Source of the DNA: Dendrolimus kikuchii
Lineage: Eukaryota; Arthropoda; Insecta; Lepidoptera; Lasiocampidae
Length of the DNA stretch: 64,000 bases
Direction of reading: 5' to 3'
Assembly (NCBI GenBank): GCA_019925095.2
Contig: CM034408.1
Span: forward strand, 3,410,001 to 3,474,000
The position numbers and the translations under genes were made by a program. The first letter of the stretch is position 1; the number at the start of each line of letters is the position of its first letter. The notes under the pieces were generated by a model. It saw nothing but the letters and a program-made list of their open reading frames with translations, was not told the DNA's origin and searched no databases. Shown piece by piece: positions 9,939 through 21,204 of this stretch.

Positions 9939-10427
9939 TCTACCTATAATATTATAACATTCTAAACATGTCGTGTCTATACATTGAAGCTATTTAGAAG
10001 AAAAGAACTGGAGTCGACTATTTAAATGATGGAGAACACGATGCAATTTTTATATTCCTTGTCTGTTTGTTCGGGATTCACGTAAAAATTACTAGGTCCA
10101 TTTTGATGCGGTTTTTGCTGCTTGATAGCAAATTCTTAGACTTAAAATCTGCCTTACTTTATATACTAGGATACCGCGGGAATTTTTCTGGGAATGATTA
10201 AATTGGCCGGATTAAAAAAAAACGAATTCCAATGTGATTTTTTACTGATCGTTAGCCAATTTAATGTAATAAAATTTGTGATTTTTTTATCCCGAGATTC
10301 CTGGTGGGAATTTTTCCAGGGGCGGTTTGTTGTTGTTCGGGTGAATAAAAATTAACTTATTTTGACACATTTTCATTCAAACGATAGCTTACATCTTTTT
10401 TAAATGCTGTGGTTGCTTGTGTCTTTT
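9939..10427. other. unassigned, possibly old Helitron-type sequence
   Basis: Around 10065-10330 the wording (TTGTCTGTTTGTTCGGGATT, GATGCGGTTTTTGCT) recalls a common short lepidopteran repeat. No defined ends. Confidence 0.3.
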
Positions 10428-10739
10428 ATCTGTGCAAGAACGGAGAAAGAATACAATTTCCTGCGGCTGAGCGGCCTGTCGTAAGACGCCACAAAACAAT
10501 CCACAGCCAGATGGTTGGGTATTTGCCTATCTGGGTGGCTACCACCCCTGGTCTAGAGTATGCCGCCATAACAACCTTGAGTTGTGTTCCGGCATTAGTG
10601 ACCAGGTTCCAGTCTCCCTTAAGAGAGCAACAGCGCATTAGTAGCACCTTTGGTGTTGCAAATGTCCATAGGCGATGGTAACCGCTTTCCATCAAGTGGG
10701 CCGTCTGCCTGTCAGCTGAACTCCTGCAATAAAAAAAAA
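10428..10739 (+). mobile_element. Fam-A, full length
   Basis: ATCTGTGCAAGAACGG to CTCCTGCAATAAAAAAAAA. Confidence 0.9.
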
Positions 10740-11268
10740 GTTCTTTTATAAAATTATATAGTAAAATGCAGACTCATCAGTATTCCAGTAAAATTAACGT
10801 GGGCTGTCTATCTATATATTCTTGGAGACATTTACAAAGACAGACTGAAGACGTAAGAAAGAGGTAAAGAAGTAAAACGTTTTTGTCAAAATGCCTACGG
10901 AATCCTAAAAAGGTAATAAAGCCGATCAATTGTCCAATGTTCTCATTGTCCAATCGGCTCTATTGAAAGTTAACGAACCATTATCCAACTCTGAGCGTGG
11001 CAGTGAAGTTTCTCATAAAAAACCGTCCGGATCATCTATTTAACATAAAGGAAGAAATTAAATAATAAAAATGCTAAAAGACGGTCTTCCAGAAGGTAAA
11101 GTTAGACGGTGAAGTAGCAAACTGTTCTGCAAAACTAATTACCAAAGAAGTAGTTCCGACCCAACTAAAGAAGCAAGAATGATGATTTCACATTGGATAT
11201 GGTATTTTAATTTCAAAACATTTTATCAAACTAAATAATTTATTGGTTTAGTCTACGTCCGCTGGCGC
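10740..11268. other. unassigned stretch
   Basis: No motif or repeat partner seen. Confidence 0.5.
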
Positions 11269-11420
11269 AAAGGTTGTTATGGCAGCATACCCTAAGCCAA
11301 GGGTGGTAACCATCTAGATGGGCAAATACCCTACCACCGGGCTGTGGCTGGTTTTGTCGCCTCTTACGACAGGTCGCTCGGCCGCAGGAAATTGTATTCT
11401 TTCTCCTTTCTTGCACGGAT
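11269..11420 (-). mobile_element. Fam-A, 3'-truncated
   Basis: Only the 5' half (head to AACAACCTT) is present, in antisense. 3' truncation is unusual for a poly(A) retroposon, so a deletion is likely. Confidence 0.75.
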
Positions 11421-11528
11421 AGATTAAACGGTGGTTGCAGTGTACTACCAAATTTGTTTTTATTGCTAACTTCGCAACACGAGGCCCATTAGACTAACTA
11501 ACTGGTCATCCTTGGAGCGCGTAGTTTA

Positions 11529-11585
11529 CATACATACAGGCACGAACAACAGAGCGCCATTTAGGCTCATTCTTACACACCTCAC
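11529..11585 (-). mobile_element. RTE-L stub of 57 bp with TSD
   Basis: Keeps tail repeats and GTGAGGTGTGTAAGAATGAG on the minus strand but lacks about 30 bp next to the tail. The 13-bp direct repeat AGCGCGTAGTTTA flanks it (11516-11528, 11586-11598). Confidence 0.85.
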
Positions 11586-11753
11586 AGCGCGTAGTTTAGA
11601 TTCTAGCATTAAATCGATCAGCAGTTAATAATCTTAGAAATATTATTTTGATTGTAATATTATATCCAAATACTTACAATGCTTGACAAATCAGGTTCAG
11701 AAGCATTATTTTTCTATTGCGTATAGTAATTCCTAATCTGTCATATAATTATA

Positions 11754-12346
11754 CATACATACATACATACATAACTTCACGCCAGTTCCCTTGCGGGGTA
11801 GGCACGAACAACAGAGTGCCATTTAGGCTTATTCTTACACACCTCACTTGCCTCTTTGACATTCATAACTCTTGTCATGCACACTCGTCTGTTCTTAAGG
11901 CTCCTGACATCACCTTCTGCTAGTACACGATCAATTTGATCATGGAAGGTGTGTCGTGGCCTTCCACGACTTCTGCATCCATCCACTTTTGCATTGTATA
12001 TCTGTTTAGTCATTCTTTCATCATGCATTCTTTCCACATGCCCGAACCACCGGAGCATTCCTTTCCTTACCTTCACCCCGACACTCTCTTTCAGACCAAC
12101 TCTCTTTCTTACTTCGGTATTACGAACGCGGTCCGCGAGCGTCACTCCGCAGATTTTGCGCAGTGCTCGCATCTCGACCGCGTTTACTCTACTTTCATGC
12201 TCTCTCTTCCATACCCAACTCTCGCATCCATACGTGAGCGTAGGTACCAGCACCGCGTTGTGTATGGCGAGCTGGGCCTTCTGGCTGAGGTTCTTAGCGC
12301 CTAGAAGTTTACCTAACGCTCCATTCACACTATTCCCCAAATTCAC
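11754..12346 (-). mobile_element. RTE-L insertion of 593 bp
   Basis: Longest RTE-L copy. TSD ATAATTATA at 11745-11753 and 12347-12355. On its right it abuts REL sequence. Confidence 0.9.
11777..12346 (-). pseudogene. RTE-L reverse transcriptase protein, C-terminal 190 codons
   Basis: Uninterrupted minus-strand frame entering from the truncated 5' side. Motifs in order: LTYGCESWVWKREHESRVNA, MRALRKICGVTLADRVRNTE, GMLRWFGHVERM, RGRPRHTFHDQIDRVL, terminal AYPARELA then stop. This is the region downstream of the palm in RTE-like LINE proteins; no catalytic motif is included. The stop is followed by only about 5 bases before the tail repeat, so the 3' UTR is almost absent, as is usual in RTE elements. 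Any codons read upstream of 12346 belong to flanking DNA. Confidence 0.8.
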
Positions 12347-12356
12347 ATAATTATAT

Positions 12357-12475
12357 TTGACCAAAAGGCTGGTTTGCACCTAGGGCAGCGCATAAGCGTT
12401 GCCATCCAACGAGGAAACGCGGCCAGCATTTTGGACATGCTCCCCGCCGACAGCGTATTGATGTAAAATTTTTAC
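12357..12475 (+). pseudogene. REL C-terminal scrap
   Basis: Reads DQKAGLHLGQRISVAIQRGN then AASILDMLPADS. Starts right after the RTE-L TSD. Downstream to 12877 is AT-rich with nothing recognised. Confidence 0.6.
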
Positions 12476-12877
12476 TTGTAGATTTATCTTATTTTGTAAA
12501 TATAGTTTTATTTATAGTGTAGTTTAATTTGTAATCAGGTTTATTTATAATAAAAAAAATCATAAGTCATATTACCACATCCAATTGATAAGTATAGATG
12601 ATTTCGTACATGCACCTTGAAACTAAGACGGTAGAGCAAGAAATTCGAGTGGCAACAAATTCATTCATTGACACACAGAACTGAGTTCTGGGGAGTTCTA
12701 GCCTAAAGTTTCATCATAATTTATCCTTTGTCGGGTCAAATTACTATATTTTGTTGGCGGAAATGTATTTCGAACCTATATACACTATTTCAATATTCTA
12801 CGACCTCTCTATGTTTCTATTAAGTGAGATCTCTGACAATCGCGTACATGTCAGAGATTTTTCTCTTCTTGACTTTT

Positions 12878-13345
12878 AAAGTGAAACTTCTATATAGACG
12901 GGGTCTTTCTTTTTTTTTTGTCACGAAAAAGCGTTACGGCCGAGTGGAGGAGCGGCATATATTTAAACTAGATGTTTTGAGAGGTGGCATAATTTTAGAG
13001 TAGACTATGGAAGCGGTTTTTGGTTTCGGATCGAATTCAGTTTTCTTGTTTGATAAAATAAAATATATTTAAATAATGCATTCATTAAAATGTATCTAAC
13101 CTAAACAAATCGTAATTTGCAGTAAACCTGCGAAAAATCGAAATGTGTGCTGGGACACATAGTAGAAGTGACAGTTCAACGGGCAAGTGGAAAACAAACC
13201 ACAATGGACAAGTGGCAAAACGAATCGCAACAAAATTTTAACTTGAAGTTTTACGGGCAGATTGTTAATGTATTTGTCCAATTTGTAAACTTGTCCGTAA
13301 AATTTCAAGTTAAAATTTTGTTGCGATTCGTTTTTTTTTTTTCTT
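12878..13345. repeat. foldback repeat FB, copy 1
   Basis: Shares CACGAAAAAGCGTTACGGCC and GTGCTGGGACACATAGTAGA with 26552-27003. The right third is an inverted repeat: AACGAATCGCAACAAAATTT recurs inverted at about 13305-13330, around a centre near 13275. Confidence 0.8.
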
Positions 13346-13419
13346 ATTTTCACCACATTCATCTTATAACTATTTTGTACTACTTTAAATTTGGTTAAAA
13401 TATGCTTGGTAAGTAATAT

Positions 13420-13716
13420 TTCAGTCTTGGTAGCGTAATGGCTAGCGTACGCGTCCCAAACTCAAAGGGCGCGGGTTCGATCATGGCCGGAACGCATGCA
13501 CCACTTAGGCAGTTTTCTGACCTAATGTGCATATTGTTACAATTACCACGTACTAACAACGGTGAAGGAAAACATCGTGATGCAACCTGCACATCGAGAT
13601 AACCGATGTGTCAAATCTGCCTAGCCTCCTTGGACAAGAGTGGCGGGTATACTGTCTGTTCCCCTACAGTGGAAGGCCCGAGCCCAGCAGTGGGGCAATT
13701 ATGAGCTGTTATTATT
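13420..13716 (+). mobile_element. S1 tRNA-derived SINE, full length
   Basis: tRNA-like head with A-box-like TAGCGTAATGGCTAGCG and B-box GGGTTCGATC. Body has GGTGAAGGAAAACATCGTGA, ending in GAGCTGTTATTATTA. 297 bp. A pol III promoter of this type drives SINEs. It is not a functional tRNA gene, since no full cloverleaf is seen. Confidence 0.8.
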
Positions 13717-13862
13717 ATTTAATATTTATTACATTGCTATGATACTTCTATTACTTTGCACTTCTAATCCACATTTAATTTCTATCTTATATTAAGCCTG
13801 ATTTACAATTGCATTAGTTATGCTCAACAACATACAACAACAAAAAACAAAGACAAAATAAA

Positions 13863-14141
13863 TCTTAGACGGAGCCTACATGAACTAAATAAAGCACCAA
13901 GTGAAGTGAAGCATTTTCTTTTAACTTGCGTGCATAAACTTATGCAGTGCACATGTGGTTTGCGTCTGTGTGGTTATTAGTAATGTATCTACTGGAAACC
14001 GTATCCCCTTTACCACTACTAATTTAGATTAATTTAATTCGATTTAATTCCGAGTTCTCGTAGTGCACTGTGGCGCGGCATCCTATTCTAAGCTCGGCAT
14101 CCTTTAGCCGGCTTCACTTTGAGAGCGTAGACTCCGTCTTA
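13863..14141 (+). repeat. repeat D with imperfect inverted ends (MITE-like)
   Basis: Left TTAGACGGAGCCTAC and right GTAGACTCCGTCTTA are inverted with 2 mismatches in 15. No coding capacity. Confidence 0.55.
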
Positions 14142-14401
14142 CTATTAATGATCTAAGTAGCTGTCTTGCGTAACCGGCGAGTTAAACCGTTATCATCGTT
14201 ATCAAATACAAGTAATAAGTTGTCAAATAAGTAGATATCTGTCCAAACGGCAATAAGGAGTCAAGTAATCTCCTTACTCAATGTAAATGTAAAACAAACT
14301 TTAGCAAAACACGCTGAAATAAGTTTTAAACAGAAAATAATTCATATGTCAAATACTACTCAACTGATCTTGTTTTAACCAATTTTTCCTAAAATTATTT
14401 T

Positions 14402-14634
14402 ACTGAAATAGGCGTATTGTGTCTTAATAATAGATATATACATAACTTCACGCCAGTTCCCTTACGGGGTAGGCACGAACAACAGAGCGCCATTTAGGCT
14501 TATTCTTACACACCTCACTTACTTCTTTGACATTCATAACTCTTGTCATGCACGCTCGTCTGTTCTTAAGGCTCCTGACAGTCTTGTCTGTCTTAATAGT
14601 GCTTCCTATTAAGACACAATACGCCTATTTCAGT
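14402..14634. repeat. perfect hairpin split by an RTE-L insertion
   Basis: Left arm 14402-14429 begins ACTGAAATAGGCGTATTG; the right arm, ending at 14634, is its exact reverse complement. The insertion lies between them, close to the loop. Confidence 0.85.
14430..14589 (-). mobile_element. RTE-L 3' end in hairpin
   Basis: 160 bp with flanking direct repeats GTCTTAATA at 14421-14429 and 14590-14598. Confidence 0.85.
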
Positions 14635-14639
14635 TCTGG

Positions 14640-15419
14640 CTCCAACACCTTTGGCTTTGTAGATAGTTGCCATCAACAACAACAACAATTTTCAACATGC
14701 GTAAACGTCACACTAACAGTGACAGATAAAATGTCACTTTACTAACTTATTATGCCACTTCATTACATACGTTCTATGGAGGGTAGAGGTAAGGAGAATC
14801 ATCTCAAATGGGAAAATAGTTGAAGAAGTGTCCAGTGCTAAGCTGTAAATAACAGTTCAAAAACCGTCCACAATGGCGCTGATGTAGACAAAGGGTATGG
14901 TATGAATGTAGCTGTTGGAATCGAAGTATGCCGAGTTAAAAAAAATTATATCTTTGGCGTCTAGAGTAGTTGGTGACAGTACACTGTTATAAAACGTCAA
15001 CTATTTACGTAGTACAAAGTAATTTACTAAATATAACCTCAAAGAATTGTTATGTGAAAACGTGAATAGTGATTTTATTTCATGAATTTTGAATAATACG
15101 CTTAGTGATTTTGTAATATTTAATTTTATATAACTAAAACACTATAATACTACTCTAATAACTTTTGGCACTTTGTTTAAAATTCACCCTGATGTTAAAG
15201 TGGCGCCATCCTAATTTAATGCATTTCGATAGACACTTCTTCATATACGAATAACTAGGAATAACCTATCATTTTGGATATTCCCCTTCCTGCGTCTACA
15301 AGCACTACCATTAAGTTTTTTTTTAATAAATTTTCACCACACATACATAGGCAAATTAATATGCTCTTATATCTACATATTACATAACTATAGATAAGCG
15401 ACCAAAATTCAATTAAACC
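14640..15419. other. unassigned stretch
   Basis: AT-rich, no frame or repeat partner recognised. Confidence 0.5.
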
Positions 15420-15720
15420 AAAAATGGAACGCGGGATAACTTTCGAACATTCCCACCACTTTATCCAGAGACAATGTCGGTTATCACAAAAGGTATCTGG
15501 GCTCGTACAATATTTCGGGGGCTGGTGCCTGGTCGGATCGTTCAGTTCCGAAGTTCGGACTGATAAAATTAAAGCGGAGTCAAAGGGGAACTTTTGTAGA
15601 TAGATGCCGAGTTGATATCGCTCGGAAAGTACTCGTAGCGCGGCCCTATTTCGGAACGGCTGGTAATACGACGTGTGAGAGATTCCGAAAACTCGACTGC
15701 TAGTTTTTACTTAGTTTTTA
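15420..15720. other. GC-richer block with no repeat match
   Basis: Near 45-50% GC against an AT-rich background. It has no similarity to any other part of the window. A 29-codon ATG frame starts at 15473 but shows no family motif. Could be a conserved non-coding element, an exon or an unfamiliar transposon. Confidence 0.3.
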
Positions 15721-15899
15721 GTCAAAGTAATTTATTTGTTTGAAACGTGGACATTTTTGTAGATGTTATGCTAAGTGCTAAAAGTTACATGCTTCGCCTT
15801 TGACAGGCATTCATTTTTTTTTGTTTACAAGCCGTTTGCAGTTCTTATAACTACATATTTTTTTATTGCTGAAGCACAGTACACAGGCTAACGACCCAA

Positions 15900-16092
15900 C
15901 TGCGACGGAAAGTGGTTACCGTCGCCTATGGACATTAGCAACACCAGAGGTCCTGCCAATGTGCTTCCGGCTTTGAAGGAGAAACTGGATCCTGGCCTTT
16001 GATGCCGGAACACAACTCAAAATTATAATGGCGGCATATTCTAGACCAGGGGTGGTTGCAAGCCAGTCGAGCAAAAGCCTTACCACCTGGCC
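15900..16092 (-). mobile_element. Fam-A, old partial copy
   Basis: GTGGTTACCGTCGCCTATGG to CCTTACCACCTGG, antisense. Head missing. Confidence 0.75.
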
Positions 16093-16121
16093 GACTCATA
16101 TACATATTATGATTATATTAT

Positions 16122-16333
16122 TGACTAGTAAAGTTAAAAAAAATCCTCGATTTTGAAATATTCTTCATTGGTGCTCCGCTTCTATTGGTCTTAGCGTGAT
16201 GATATATAGCCTATCGCCTTCCTCGATAAATGGGCTATCTAACATTGAAGGAATTTTTCAAATCAGACCAGTAGTTCCTGAGATTAGCGCGTTCATGCAA
16301 ACAAACTCTTCAGCATTATATATTAGTATAAGA
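16122..16333 (-). mobile_element. Helitron-like element, damaged 3' end
   Basis: Minus-strand 5' end TCTTATACTAATATATAATG intact; the GCGGGC hairpin near the CTAG end is lost. Confidence 0.65.
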
Positions 16334-16506
16334 TTATGTTATTGATTATGATGCTATGATAATTAAAATAAAAAAATGATATTCTATTTATTATGTTTCT
16401 TTCAGTAATATATTATTCATTAAAGAATTAAATTAAGGTAATGTTATTAACAATTTTATGTTATTTAGTGAATTTATTATGATATTACGTTCTTATTATC
16501 CGTCCT

Positions 16507-16785
16507 TTAAACTACTTTTTAACGTTTTTAAGCGCAGTAATTTATTTGATTTTTGTTATTCCGACGTTTCGGCCACTTTTCAGTGGTCGTGATCACGGAA
16601 GACAAAGATGTCAAGTGTCAACGAGTATTCTTAAAGTTTTATTTAGCCTACCGCCAACTTGTTCATTTTAATTTTAGTTTTAATTTAGTTTATGGTTGGT
16701 CTCTACTCTATGAGAGCTTAATCTAATTTACCACTGTTTCGCAACATGTTGTGGCTTGAAGAGAAAAAGTGGCGCACGAATTATT
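16507..16785 (-). mobile_element. PLE-D, 3' end only
   Basis: Single antisense tail from the ACGTTTTTAAGCGCAG end to the CTTGAAGAG module. Hammerhead-like motif retained. Confidence 0.85.
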
Positions 16786-16821
16786 TGTAGGTACTAGGAG
16801 CGAAAGAGTATTTAGTGAATG

Positions 16822-16993
16822 GGTTCAGCAGATAAGCAGCTGTCCCACCAAATGGAAAGCGGTTCCCATCGCCTATAGACATTTGCAACACCGAAGGTGT
16901 TACAAATGCGCTGCTGCTCTCTAAAAGAAGACTGGAACCAGGTCAATAATGCCGGAACACATTTCAAGGTGGTTATGGCGCCATACTTTAGTT
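16822..16993 (-). mobile_element. Fam-A, partial
   Basis: 3' half in antisense (TGGAAAGCGGTTCCCATCGC to GGTGGTTATGGCG). It ends at the LINE RT fragment. Confidence 0.75.
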
Positions 16994-16995
16994 AG

Positions 16996-17735
16996 CAAAG
17001 TTATCCCTATATTTAAAACTGGAAACAAAAACGACCCTCCAACTTTAGGCCCATTTCTATTTTACCAACCTTAAGCAAGGTCTTTGAAAACATAATTTTA
17101 AGTCAACTGCTTCTCACATTTTAATATTAATAAATTATTTCATGCTAAAGACTTCGGGTGCACCAAAGGTCGATCCACTACCGAGGCAGGTGTTGAGCTC
17201 CTAAAACACATTTATGATGCTTGGGAAGGGTCACAGAATGCCATTGGCGTATCCTGTGACCTGTCCAAGGCCTTCGATTGCGTTGAACACGTTCCCCTCC
17301 TAAAAAGCTCAATTATTACGGTATTCATGGCGATTTTCTCAACCTATTATCGTCTTACTTAAATAACAGATCCCAAAGCGTTGAAATTAATAATGTCAAA
17401 TCTTGTATGACTGGCATATCTATGGGAATGCTCCAGGGCTCTATTCTAGGTCCCTTCTTGTTTTTGATATATATTAATGATTTGCCATATTTTATTAATA
17501 AATATATGTGAGATAGTGTTGTTTGCTGATGACACGTCACTTATATTTAAAGTTGACAGAAATAAAAAGAACTTTGACGACGTAAACAACGCCTTATCCC
17601 AAATATCTAAATGGTCTACTGTAAATAACTTATTACTCAATCCTAATAAAACTAAATGTGTTAAGTTTGTTATGCCCAATGTAAAAGAATACGATATTAA
17701 TATCTCTCTTAACGACACTAGAGTTAACTTAGTAT
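16996..17735 (+). pseudogene. jockey/CR1-like LINE reverse transcriptase fragment
   Basis: Readable RT blocks in order: VIPIFKTGNKND and RPISILPTLSKVFENII (fingers), KGRSTTEAGVELL, CDLSKAFDCVEH (motif A with catalytic Asp), GMLQGSILGPFLFLIYINDL (motif B), VLFADDTSLI (motif C, FADD), then WSTVNNLLLNPNKTKCV. Several frame breaks (after IIL and near 17310 and 17510) kill it. Endonuclease and 3' end are absent. The right end is cut at 17736, where PLE-E begins. Confidence 0.85.
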
Positions 17736-18274
17736 AGTTTTGATGATTGGATCCCAAACAGGTGGTACTTGCCAACCATCTTCTCTATTGAGTACCATCT
17801 GTTTGGGATCCAATCATCAAAACTATTAAGACCCAAACCCAGCAAAAACCAGCTGCCAGACCTCAAGACACTGTGAGCTCTTTCTGCGTACAACGGAACA
17901 CAAACCAACTTGACTGATAATTACTTTTATTTTTCCTTCCACCCATTTTAATATTATATAAAATTATTAGAGCTAGGCATGTTTGCTGAAGAGTTTCTTT
18001 CGCCGCTTCTTCTCTTCAAGCCATAACATGTTGCGAAGCGGTAGTAAATTAGATTAAGCTCCCATAGAGTAAATAATAACCATAAACAAAATTAAAATTA
18101 AATAATTAAAATTAATAAGTTGGCGGTAGGGTAAATAAAACTTTAACAATACTCGTTGATACGACAATTCCGTGATCACGGCCACTGAAAAGTGGCCGAA
18201 ACATCGGAAAAACCAAAATCAAATAAAATTACCGCGCTTAAAACCGTTAAAACGTAGTTTTATTATATATACGA
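17736..18274 (+). mobile_element. PLE-E with inverted 5' cap
   Basis: The sense tail begins at 17791 inside the coding end. It is preceded by an inverted 57-bp copy of the adjacent PLE sequence (17736-17792), sharing the hinge AGTACCA. In the hammerhead-like core GTC is changed to ATC. Confidence 0.85.
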
Positions 18275-18443
18275 ATTTATTAATATAAAAATTATATTCT
18301 CTCGTTGATAAAGCTCAATTCCTCCCAAAAGACCGGATGGTTTATTAATGATCTACCTAAATGGCGTTCGCTATCTCGCTTATGTATTACCACATCTTTC
18401 AAGATATAATTCGTAGAATTTACATAAGAAAAATGCATATTAC

Positions 18444-18596
18444 AAAAAAAAAAATTACGAGTGTTTCACATAAAAATTTTGATTCAGACAAGATTTTATA
18501 CATAAAAATGTTTTTATCACAAGAATTATTTATAGTTATATATAGAAATGTATACGAAATCATAACGATTTTTTTGTGAAACATTCGTAATTTTGC
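18444..18596. repeat. MITE-like inverted repeat
   Basis: Arms ATTACGAGTGTTTCACA and TGTGAAACATTCGTAAT (one mismatch) about 115 bp apart in AT-rich DNA. Confidence 0.65.
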
Positions 18597-18684
18597 TTCG
18601 GTAAGTTTTGTGTAATAATAATAATAAAAACTATTGAATTTGAATACTCTAAACCAGGGCCGGTAGCCATCCAGCCATCCATTG

Positions 18685-19045
18685 CATTTTTTTAAATTAA
18701 ATATGTATTTTATTTTTGATGTATTTTTATAAAAGAATAGTGTTATTTATTTTTTTATAAAAATATGTCTACTCTTTATATATTTTTCAAAAAATTTAAA
18801 TTTTTTGAAAATAAATGGATATAAGAAATAATAATAATAAACTTTGACCCCAGGCCCCGTTGGCAGAGAGCTGGAAGATTTTATATTGTTTTATTAAATA
18901 TGTATTTTATAATTGATGTATTTTTATAAAAGAATAATAATCTCTTCTATTTTTTTCATAAAAAAATGTCTTTATATATTTTTAAAGTATGTAAATTTTT
19001 TGTAAAATATTCAAATACAGTATAATAATAATAATAAACTTTATT
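18685..19045. repeat. diverged tandem duplication
   Basis: Two units (about 18690-18845 and 18893-19035) share AAATATGTATTTTAT, TGTATTTTTATAAAAGAATA and an AATAATAATAATAAACTTT end. Confidence 0.6.
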
Positions 19046-19104
19046 TTCAGTAAAAAACAGCTGGGTAACATAACAAAAATTTTGATGTAGTACAGCATAA
19101 ATAT

Positions 19105-19591
19105 TGTTACAATTTGGGTCACCTGCATACCTGTAGACAAAGCACATTTATAACCTGCCGACGTTTGAGCTAATAACATTGAAACTATGTATCACTGCCT
19201 TCTTTTGTTTACTTTGTGTTTAAAATTTGTAATTAGAAAAACAGTTCATTGTGTATCGTAATCTTTTATGGCAGTCATTAGACAGGTGTGTCGAACTGAT
19301 TCTAAGAAATTCGATCTACGCGGGCGGGCAGCCCTATTGTATCGGTGCAGTATAAAGCAATGGCCCAATGGAGAGATCGGCAGTCGAGCGAAAACCTCGG
19401 TCAAGGCAAGACTTGTGTACATTCGATAATCTATTTAGTGACGGACTTTGCGCATGTTATTGAATCACGCATTACGCTTGGACTGATTATGTTCAGTTAT
19501 ATTTGTACCTGTGTTATACGTATTTGTATAGTTCTAATAAATTCTATAGTAATTCCAACGGCATTTTAATTCGAGTCCTGCAGCTCGTAAC
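19105..19591 (+). mobile_element. LTR-T without internal region
   Basis: Starts TGTTACAATTTGGGTCACC, has GTATAAAGCAATGG (TATA-like) and AATAAATTC, ends CTCGTAAC. ATAT on the left only; the right end is mutated. Confidence 0.75.
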
Positions 19592-20075
19592 TGTCTAAGA
19601 CCGAAACTAAGAATAGTCTTGTATCTTCGGCATCAGCACCTTCCCGTAATACGGATTTGTCGCAAGTAACTTCTATGAATTTATATCTTCAAAAATGTAG
19701 TAATGCGTGAGCGAGACAGCGAACTCCATTTAGGTAGGCCATTAACAAGACCTTGTAAGAGCAAACAATGAATCATAGATAAGATTGATCTGCTTTGTGT
19801 GGTGTCCACGTTTTGCGGCATTTGTTCACAAGACAAAACAGAGCTAAGATAATATTCAAATATTTCAAAGTTGCTTGAGATTAATCGCGAAATTGTTTGA
19901 GCGAACAGATAAGTATTTGGTTTATGACAAGAAAAGAATAAGTAACGATAAGGTAAATGATTTATAATGAATACAAGAAAAATAATTGCTTTTTGATTGC
20001 CTGTTAAACACTGAAACTTAAGAGTTCTCATGGTTATGTACCTCACATTATCCGAGTCCCTGGCACTATTACTTG
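19592..20075. other. unassigned between two inverted LTRs
   Basis: No pol motif, so it is not the inside of the LTR element. No repeat match. Confidence 0.4.
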
Positions 20076-20615
20076 ATGACGAGTTAGCGGGCCTCGAATT
20101 AAAATGCCGTTAGAATTATTATAGAGTTTATTAAAACTATACAAACACGTATAACACAGGTGCAAATATAACCGACACAACAAATCCAAACATAATGTAG
20201 AAGGTCGTAATTCAATAAAACGCGCAAAGTCCGTCACGATTAGATTCCCGAATGAACACACGTCACGCCTTGATCGTGGTTCTCGCTCAACTGCCACCTT
20301 TCTCCATCAGGCCGTCGTTTTATACTTCACAGATGCAAAGTGTGCCCGCCCGGCAACGTGACCGAATTTCCTATAATCGGCTTGTACTTTATAATCCGTA
20401 ACACCTGGCTAATGAGGCAGCTTGCAAGCAGTCGTCTACGAGTACCATAGAATAATAGACTGTTCTTCACAATACTAGAAACATGCCAATAAATAAGTAA
20501 ACAAAAGAAGACGATCATAAAAGGATTACAAGTAGTTCAAATGCCGATAGGTAATAAAATGTGCTTTTAGAGATTGTACGTAGAATTTGTCTTTGTTGAA
20601 GCCTAAGTTGTAATA
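20076..20615 (-). mobile_element. LTR-T, diverged subfamily
   Basis: Closest to the 43968 copy (ACGGATTTTGC-like and TGTTGCGTTCGG-like parts). ATAT follows at 20616-20619. The left end is unclear. Confidence 0.6.
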
Positions 20616-21204
20616 ATATGCTCAATTTTGTGTCGAGGTTGAGTTTTCATGCATATTCAAATCTCAAATAAATCTTTGGGTTAATTATTTATTTGTTTTT
20701 TATATATTTGTTTTTATTTCCTCCCTAACTCCCCTCGCTGCCTTATTTTTTTATTGTTTTTCAAGTCTTTTACAAAAGGTCCTTACTTTCTAATACAATC
20801 TTGTTTTTTTATTACTTGTACATAGTTTCTTTCGTTTTTCTCTTTCTTTTTTTATATTAGGTACAACCTCATTTTTTGCATCACCTCCTTTAAAGGCATT
20901 TTTTGTTTTCAGTTAAACTATTATAATTAACCATTTTTTTAATTGTTTATTATGATGGTTTATTTTTGGTGGGTATTGTTTTGCGCTGCCCACAAAAACT
21001 TCTTCGTTTGGCGTCAGTCTAAGACTACAATTTGGATTAAAACTTCTGTTACACAAATACGGCTTTTCTCTAGTGTTTAATATAGTTCCAGATTCTTATA
21101 AAGGCTGAATATTCAACACTGGCTATGCATAAAACATGAAAAACCACATTTAAAAATAAAGATCTACATCTTGTCTTGTGATTACAATTTTTTTTTTTTT
21201 ATTG
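20616..21204. other. T-rich unassigned stretch
   Basis: Poly-T-rich 20690-20950, similar in style to the retroposons at 23975 and 55641. Nothing definite. Confidence 0.35.

Noticed and set aside
11936..12350. Plus-strand frames opposite RTE-L
   Set aside because: Antisense shadows of the LINE C-terminus; the same appears at 40842-41097 and 48670-49028.
13420..13500. tRNA gene at the S1 head
   Set aside because: A- and B-box present, but no full cloverleaf and a SINE body follows; a second copy at 58008 confirms a repeat.
19105..20615. Full LTR element between two LTRs
   Set aside because: The LTRs are inverted, belong to different subfamilies, and the 0.5 kb between them has no gag or pol.
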